NCBI GenBank assembly: GCA_030734395.1
Contig: JAUZTG010000044.1
Span: forward strand, 310,001-374,000
Length of the DNA stretch: 64,000 nt
Direction: 5' to 3'
Origin: Sarocladium kiliense
Taxonomy: Eukaryota > Ascomycota > Sordariomycetes > Hypocreales > Sarocladiaceae
Positions 59,543-64,000 of this stretch are shown piece by piece. The translations under genes were made by a program, and so were the position numbers. The notes under the pieces are model-generated. The model searched no databases. It worked only from the letters and a program-made list of their open reading frames with translations, and was not told the DNA's origin. Every line of letters starts with the position of its first letter. Positions within the stretch are counted from its first letter, which is position 1.

Positions 59543-60179
59543 ATGTCCGGTCGTCCAAGCATCGTCGGCCCTGATGCCGGCCCCGAGGCCCCCTACCCTC
59601 TCAAGATGGAGGGCAAGGTCATCTCCGGATTCGGCCGTGGCTCCAAAGAGGTTCGTTCTTCCCAGCTCAAGCATTCTCATCTATTCTCTATCATAGGACC
59701 CCCCAAACTCACTCAATACCCAGCTCGGCATCCCCACCGCCAATCTTCCCGTCGATGAGTCCCTCACGCCCTGGATCGCAGACATCGACTCAGGCGTCTA
59801 CTTTGGCTACGCATCCCTCTTCCCACCCCCCTCATCAACCTCCTCTTCCTTCGCAACCTACCCAATGGTCATGTCCATCGGCTATAACCCCTTCTACAAG
59901 AACACAGTCCGCTCTGCAGAGGTCCACATTCTTCACAAGTTCCCTGCCGACTTCTACGGTGCTCACATGAGACTTCTCCTTCTGGGCTTCATTCGCAAGG
60001 AGCAGGATTACAAGAGCCTTGAGGCGCTGGTGGATGATATCAACTTTGACTGTGAGGTCGCGAAGAACAGTCTGAAGAGGGAGGGATGGGCCCCGGAAAA
60101 GGGAGTGGTTGTTGACGGTGAGGTCGACGGGAAGTTGGATGTTGCCTGGCTTCTTAGGCCGTTGGAAGCCAGCGGCTGA
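59543..60179 (+). CDS. FMN1: Riboflavin kinase, 187 aa
   Basis: Two exons (59543-59650, 59724-60179; 73-bp intron) give 187 residues, normal for eukaryotic riboflavin kinase. The intron donor is GTTCGT, non-consensus, but the junction gives GRGSKELGIPTANLPVD, the family's ATP/flavin-binding signature split exactly by the intron. MSIGYNPFYKNTVRSAEVHILH, DFYGAHMRLLLLGFIRKEQDYKSLEALVDDI and FDCEVAKNSL complete the domain. It phosphorylates riboflavin to FMN, supplying cofactor for flavoenzymes such as the FMN dehydrogenase of this window. No presequence is seen. It converges with acuK. Confidence 0.94.
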
Positions 60180-60566
60180 GAGAAATGATTCCAAGTAGAG
60201 ATGATGTCAAAGAAACAATGTCATGGGATGAGATAAGATAGACTAGAGCCATGTCCACTGAAATGATGCAATTCGCTTTCTGTCTAGCAGAAGCTGGTAT
60301 CTCAAACAGACCCTCACGAGTCTGCGGTCTCCTTCCTCACCCATCTTGTATTTATATAAATCCGGCCGTCGTTCCCATGACTACTGATGCCCGTGCCAAT
60401 GTGTACCCAAGGTATGCACCACCTCCACAATCTTGCTCCACGAGACACAGATAATTACAGAATGCCACCATCCGAAACAAGTCAAGAAGGAAAAAGAGGC
60501 TCATTCGAAATGAGGACGAAATATCAGATGAAACGCACGTAAACACAGCGTGGGCTGGCTCCTCGT
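60180..60566. other. Convergent intergenic, about 390 bp
   Basis: 3' flanks of riboflavin kinase and acuK, with a TTTATATAAA palindrome near 60352. No gene is seen. Confidence 0.5.
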
Positions 60567-62715
60567 TTACACCGCCTGCGGTTCCTCATTGGGATAAAAT
60601 CTTGGCAAAAACTGCACCACTGGTTAGTTCTGTGGGAATCTGGCTCACGGGCCCTGGCAAATCGGGACACTCACATTGATGATAATCATCATGGGTATAT
60701 CAAACACATCACGCTTGATCGTCCAGCAGTACGAACAATGTACCTTGCCATCCTTTTCGATTTGTGAGATACCCAGGTCGCCGTCGATCCGCGTTACCCG
60801 GTTGCTCAGTATGCCGCCTGTTCGAGGGTCCTTCTGTGGACCTTGCGACTGTGCTGCTTTGGCGTCAATCATCTCCTGCGTGCGGTACTTCATCACTCGT
60901 CCGCTGCGTTGAACCTTGCCGCGACTATCCTCGAAAGCAAGAGAAGAATAATCGCGGTAGAAGTCCACTGCTGTGTCGTCGTCCATGAGCTCAGCAAGGA
61001 AGACAGGCTGTGGTCTTTCGGTACTCGTCTCAAGACCTATCTTCTTTGCCCGCGGAGTTGTAGCTCCCGACCGAGCATCGCCATCTGTCGAGGCGGGTGC
61101 TGAAGCCGATGGGATGTAGACGTTCCTGTTCGGCTCCTTGCCAAGGAGAACGTTCTTAGTCCATCCGGTAAGGGCCGTGAACTCCTTATTTGCAGCGACA
61201 ACCTCACCAGATCTCCGGCAAACAACAGTCGGCGCGGCGCAATGTTGTAAAAAGTCGTCAAACTCAACTAGAGTTCGTTGGAAGCACTTCTCCATGAAGA
61301 CTAGATCTTCCCGTGTTAGGTCCTTTGTGCAGGCAATGAATGACGGGCGAATCTCGCCAAGGGCCATGGCGATCTTGAGAAGCTTGTTGATCGGAAGACG
61401 GCTTCGTAGCACGGCGATCATGTTGTGGAACCCGTCAGTGTATGGGTACGGCTCCGTGACGCTCTCGTAGATCTTAGCCGAGTCGCGCTGTGTCTTATTC
61501 AGAATTGACTGGCCTGGCTTGATGTTCTTTGACTTCAGCTTGGGTGCTGTAGAGACCCCTGGCATACCGCCGAACACGCCAGGCTTTGGTGAGCCATCAA
61601 TGTTCACACCGGGCTGCGGACTTGACGTGGCCTCTGTACTGGGACTCGCAAGACTAGTTGGACCGGCGGCGATGGCATATGCATGAGGCAGTCCATGCTG
61701 GAGGTTGCCCTGGCTGTACAAATTGGAATTTTGATCCACACCAGAGAAGTCCGTCATCATACTGCTGTTCTCGAAGGGCTGACCACCGCCATTACCGAAC
61801 ATGGCAGCGTAGTTTGCTTCGGTCGTTGGTGTTTGCGACAACGAGTTCTCTCGTGGTGGCGTCTCGGCACCGATTGTCATCTTATTAAGGATGCCGAATT
61901 CCCATCCAGCGTACTGACTTCCGAAGTTGAGGCCTTCGAGATCGAAGTTATATAGCGCCGGATTGCTCGGATCGAAGAGCGCGTTAAAGTCCATGTTGTT
62001 CGGTGGGAGCATGTTTCCCATCTGGGGCTGCGTCACAGCGGGATTGCCCTGGAAAGATGGTGATACAGGCGACGCCTGTGGGTTGAAACCCATGCTCTCG
62101 GGGACACCGACCGAGCTTTGTGCGCCGCCGCTGTATACCGGGAATGCTGGCGCACTGCTTTGGGAGAAGAAGTTGCTGGAAGGTGTGGACATGTTCTCCG
62201 ATGCTGACGAGTTCTGGCGTTGTGCTGGCGGTCTGTTCGTGCCAGTAGCTGGATCCCAGGTCGGTCCCAGGACAGGACGTAGCGCCTCTGGAGGTGCATC
62301 GTGTAAATATTTGGCCTTCTTGCGAACACCGTCCTGGCAGGCGTCTGCCAGACCGCGCTTGACGCACCGTTTACACGGTCGTTCGTCCCCTGAAACATGG
62401 CGTTACTCCAACATTCTTGAAAATCGCAAACGTTCAACGGCACATGGGCTGTTGTCGAGTAGCACAAGGAATCAGATCACACTTACCACATGTCAAATGA
62501 GCCCTCTGACAGGCATAGCACGCTCTCCGGGCCTTCTTTCTTCGAGGTCGATGAGGATCCTTGGGATCATACTTCTTCTTGGTCTGGCCAGCACCGTCTC
62601 CGTTGCTGTTTTCACCCATCTTATCTTGATCGTTGGTGTAAGTGTCCGACCCGTCGTCGTTGTCGGACATAGCGTCTGACAGCTCAGCGCCATTCTCGTC
62701 CTTGACGTCCGGCAT
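60567..62715 (-). CDS. acuK: Transcription activator of gluconeogenesis AcuK (Zn2Cys6 + PAS), 662 aa
   Basis: Three exons (62715-62487, 62389-60675, 60611-60567; introns 97 and 63 bp) encode 662 residues; the last exon is only 45 nt. The N-terminus holds KKKYDPKDPHRPRRKKARRA before the zinc cluster CYACQRAHLTCGDERPCKRC, with the final Cys eight residues on; intron 1 splits this cluster. KKAKYLHDAPPEALRPVLGP follows, a signature of AcuK/ERT1. A long Pro/Ser/Gln-rich middle leads to a PAS-like domain (PTVVCRRSGEVVAANKEFTALTGW) and a C-terminal conserved block (KRDVFDIPMMIIINFLP). In A. nidulans AcuK, with AcuM, turns on gluconeogenesis genes on acetate-type carbon. Nuclear. Confidence 0.95.
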
Positions 62716-64000
62716 CGTATGTGAACTTATATAGGTTCAGGGAACAAGGTTGGTAGCGCCTCTTCACTGTTGCGCGTGCGTCGACGCCAGATCCAGTCCC
62801 GGAGATGGCTTGATAGGTTCTTCCAAGGAAATTGGACCTGCTCCCCACACACCGCACCGCTACGGCGCTGATACCTTGTTTTGTCACCAAGAGGGGGAGA
62901 CAAGAGGTGTGAGTGGCACGACCAATGCAAATGGCAAGGCTCAAGATCTACTGATGTCCTTCCCCTTTGCAACCCTGGTAATGGCAAGCCTCAATGGAAT
63001 ACCACACAGACAGGCCTTGAAAGCGCCTCAGTGGCACCAAAGTCCGAGGCGCTCGTTCTGAGAGGACGGATAGCTCCACTGTGGCTTCAAAGCTGTCCTT
63101 TAACGAAGCAGGCCAAGAAGCCGTTGGGATAATTGGATGCTGATAGGATGGACCGAATCTATCGACAGCGGTCGATCCAATATGGCGACGGCCCCGTGCA
63201 GGTAGGTCAGATGTCCACGATAGAGGATGGGACAGCCAAGGCGCCTCGGGGGGTGTCTGAGAAGCTGCAGATAGGCTTGACCTGTAGTCTTCCGCGATGT
63301 GGACGGAAATGCTGCCAAAAGAAGGGCCAGTAGGTGTGTCGCTGGCTCGTATTCTGTGTCTAGGGCTGGGCCAACAGGTCGGTGATGGTAACACGGGGCC
63401 CGTCAGTTGAAGTGTGACTGCAGAGCGTGGGCGGCGTTCGGCGGTCTGTGTTCACTGACCGTGGCGCACACGCCCAGGCCGTGGGATAAGACGGGTTAGG
63501 AGATATGCAATCGAGTCGAGGTCGAGTCGCGAGCCGCAGGAGGCGCCTGAGAACCAGGGTTCACCGCGCGTACGAGCGAAGGTGGCGGCAGCGGCGCAAA
63601 GCAGGCGCTCTTGTCGCAGTCAGTGTGGGCTTCCTTGACGCCTGAGAGAGGAGCTGGCGTCGTTCTCAGTGTGAGGCTGTGGCCTTGCTCGATTGTTTCT
63701 TGTATCTCTTCAGGCTGAACGGGCGTGGGACAATCCCTTGGGGGTGCAGCTACCCGTGCGCCATGTAACCAGGGCGCATCGAGGAACGGTGCCAACAAGG
63801 GAGCGCAGAGGCGCACAACAGCAGTAGAGCTATTTTGAGCCCACCGAGCTGGTTGTCAAGCATGGAACGCTGGGCAACGCTACGCAAGCAGAGAAGTAGA
63901 GCCGAATTGAGGGCGTCGTGTGTCGAGGCAGAGTAGCCCTTATGACGTGCCCATTGAGAGGAAGCCGGAGGATCGTCGGTACCGAGGATGAGCTGCAGGG
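62716..64000. other. acuK promoter region and right edge
   Basis: About 1.3 kb upstream of acuK. Open frames are short and unlike any family. A frame open at the right edge (ATG near 63941) is too short to judge. No gene is called. Confidence 0.5.

Noticed and set aside
63496..63816. 106-codon minus-strand frame upstream of acuK
   Set aside because: Low-complexity Pro/Ala-rich sequence with no family similarity; probably chance within the promoter region.

Overview
The window is nuclear DNA of a filamentous ascomycete (Pezizomycotina). Its codon style and gene set suggest Dothideomycetes, but only tentatively. Genes carry short GT-AG introns (44 to 256 bp, mostly 50 to 90). Products are typically fungal: a PDR-type ABC transporter, Zn2Cys6 regulators including an AcuK orthologue, Fmp52, and a DUF3632 protein. 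I rebuilt 24 protein genes by joining exons at splice sites; all but the first are complete. I saw no rRNA, tRNA, CRISPR array or intact transposon.

Layout, left third: an edge-truncated conserved fungal gene (1-1124, minus) is followed by about 7.1 kb with no credible gene. Then come a full-size PDR (ABCG) transporter (8226-13105, minus), a membrane-anchored GH5 exo-beta-1,3-glucanase (15918-18076, plus) and a YANK/STK32-type AGC kinase (18937-21171, minus). A quiet 3.5 kb stretch leads to an atypical/extended SDR (24730-26017, minus).

Middle (26.8-37.3 kb): a small mitochondrial-type protein, an SMP-30/gluconolactonase, a YkoF-like protein, a classical SDR, a PLOD-like glycosyltransferase, a DUF3632 protein, a RING protein and a possible orphan ORF. 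At 30292-30307 the plus strand carries a 16-base exact match to the 3' end of an Illumina adapter, so the join there may be an assembly artefact.

Right (38.1-57.0 kb): two Zn2Cys6 regulators bracket two flavoenzymes (FAD oxidase; cytochrome b5-fused FMN 2-hydroxyacid dehydrogenase), two MFS transporters (an ACS/Dal5-type carboxylate carrier and a lactose-permease/hexose-type carrier) and two Gfo/Idh/MocA sugar dehydrogenases. Several are divergently paired. There is no PKS, NRPS or terpene backbone gene, so this reads as a catabolic cluster for a sugar or sugar acid. The divergent promoter between one Gfo/Idh/MocA gene and the sugar carrier holds seven copies of TCGGCA in about 400 bp, a candidate operator for a cluster regulator.

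The right end returns to housekeeping genes: Fmp52, riboflavin kinase (with a 13-bp inverted repeat upstream) and the gluconeogenesis activator AcuK.
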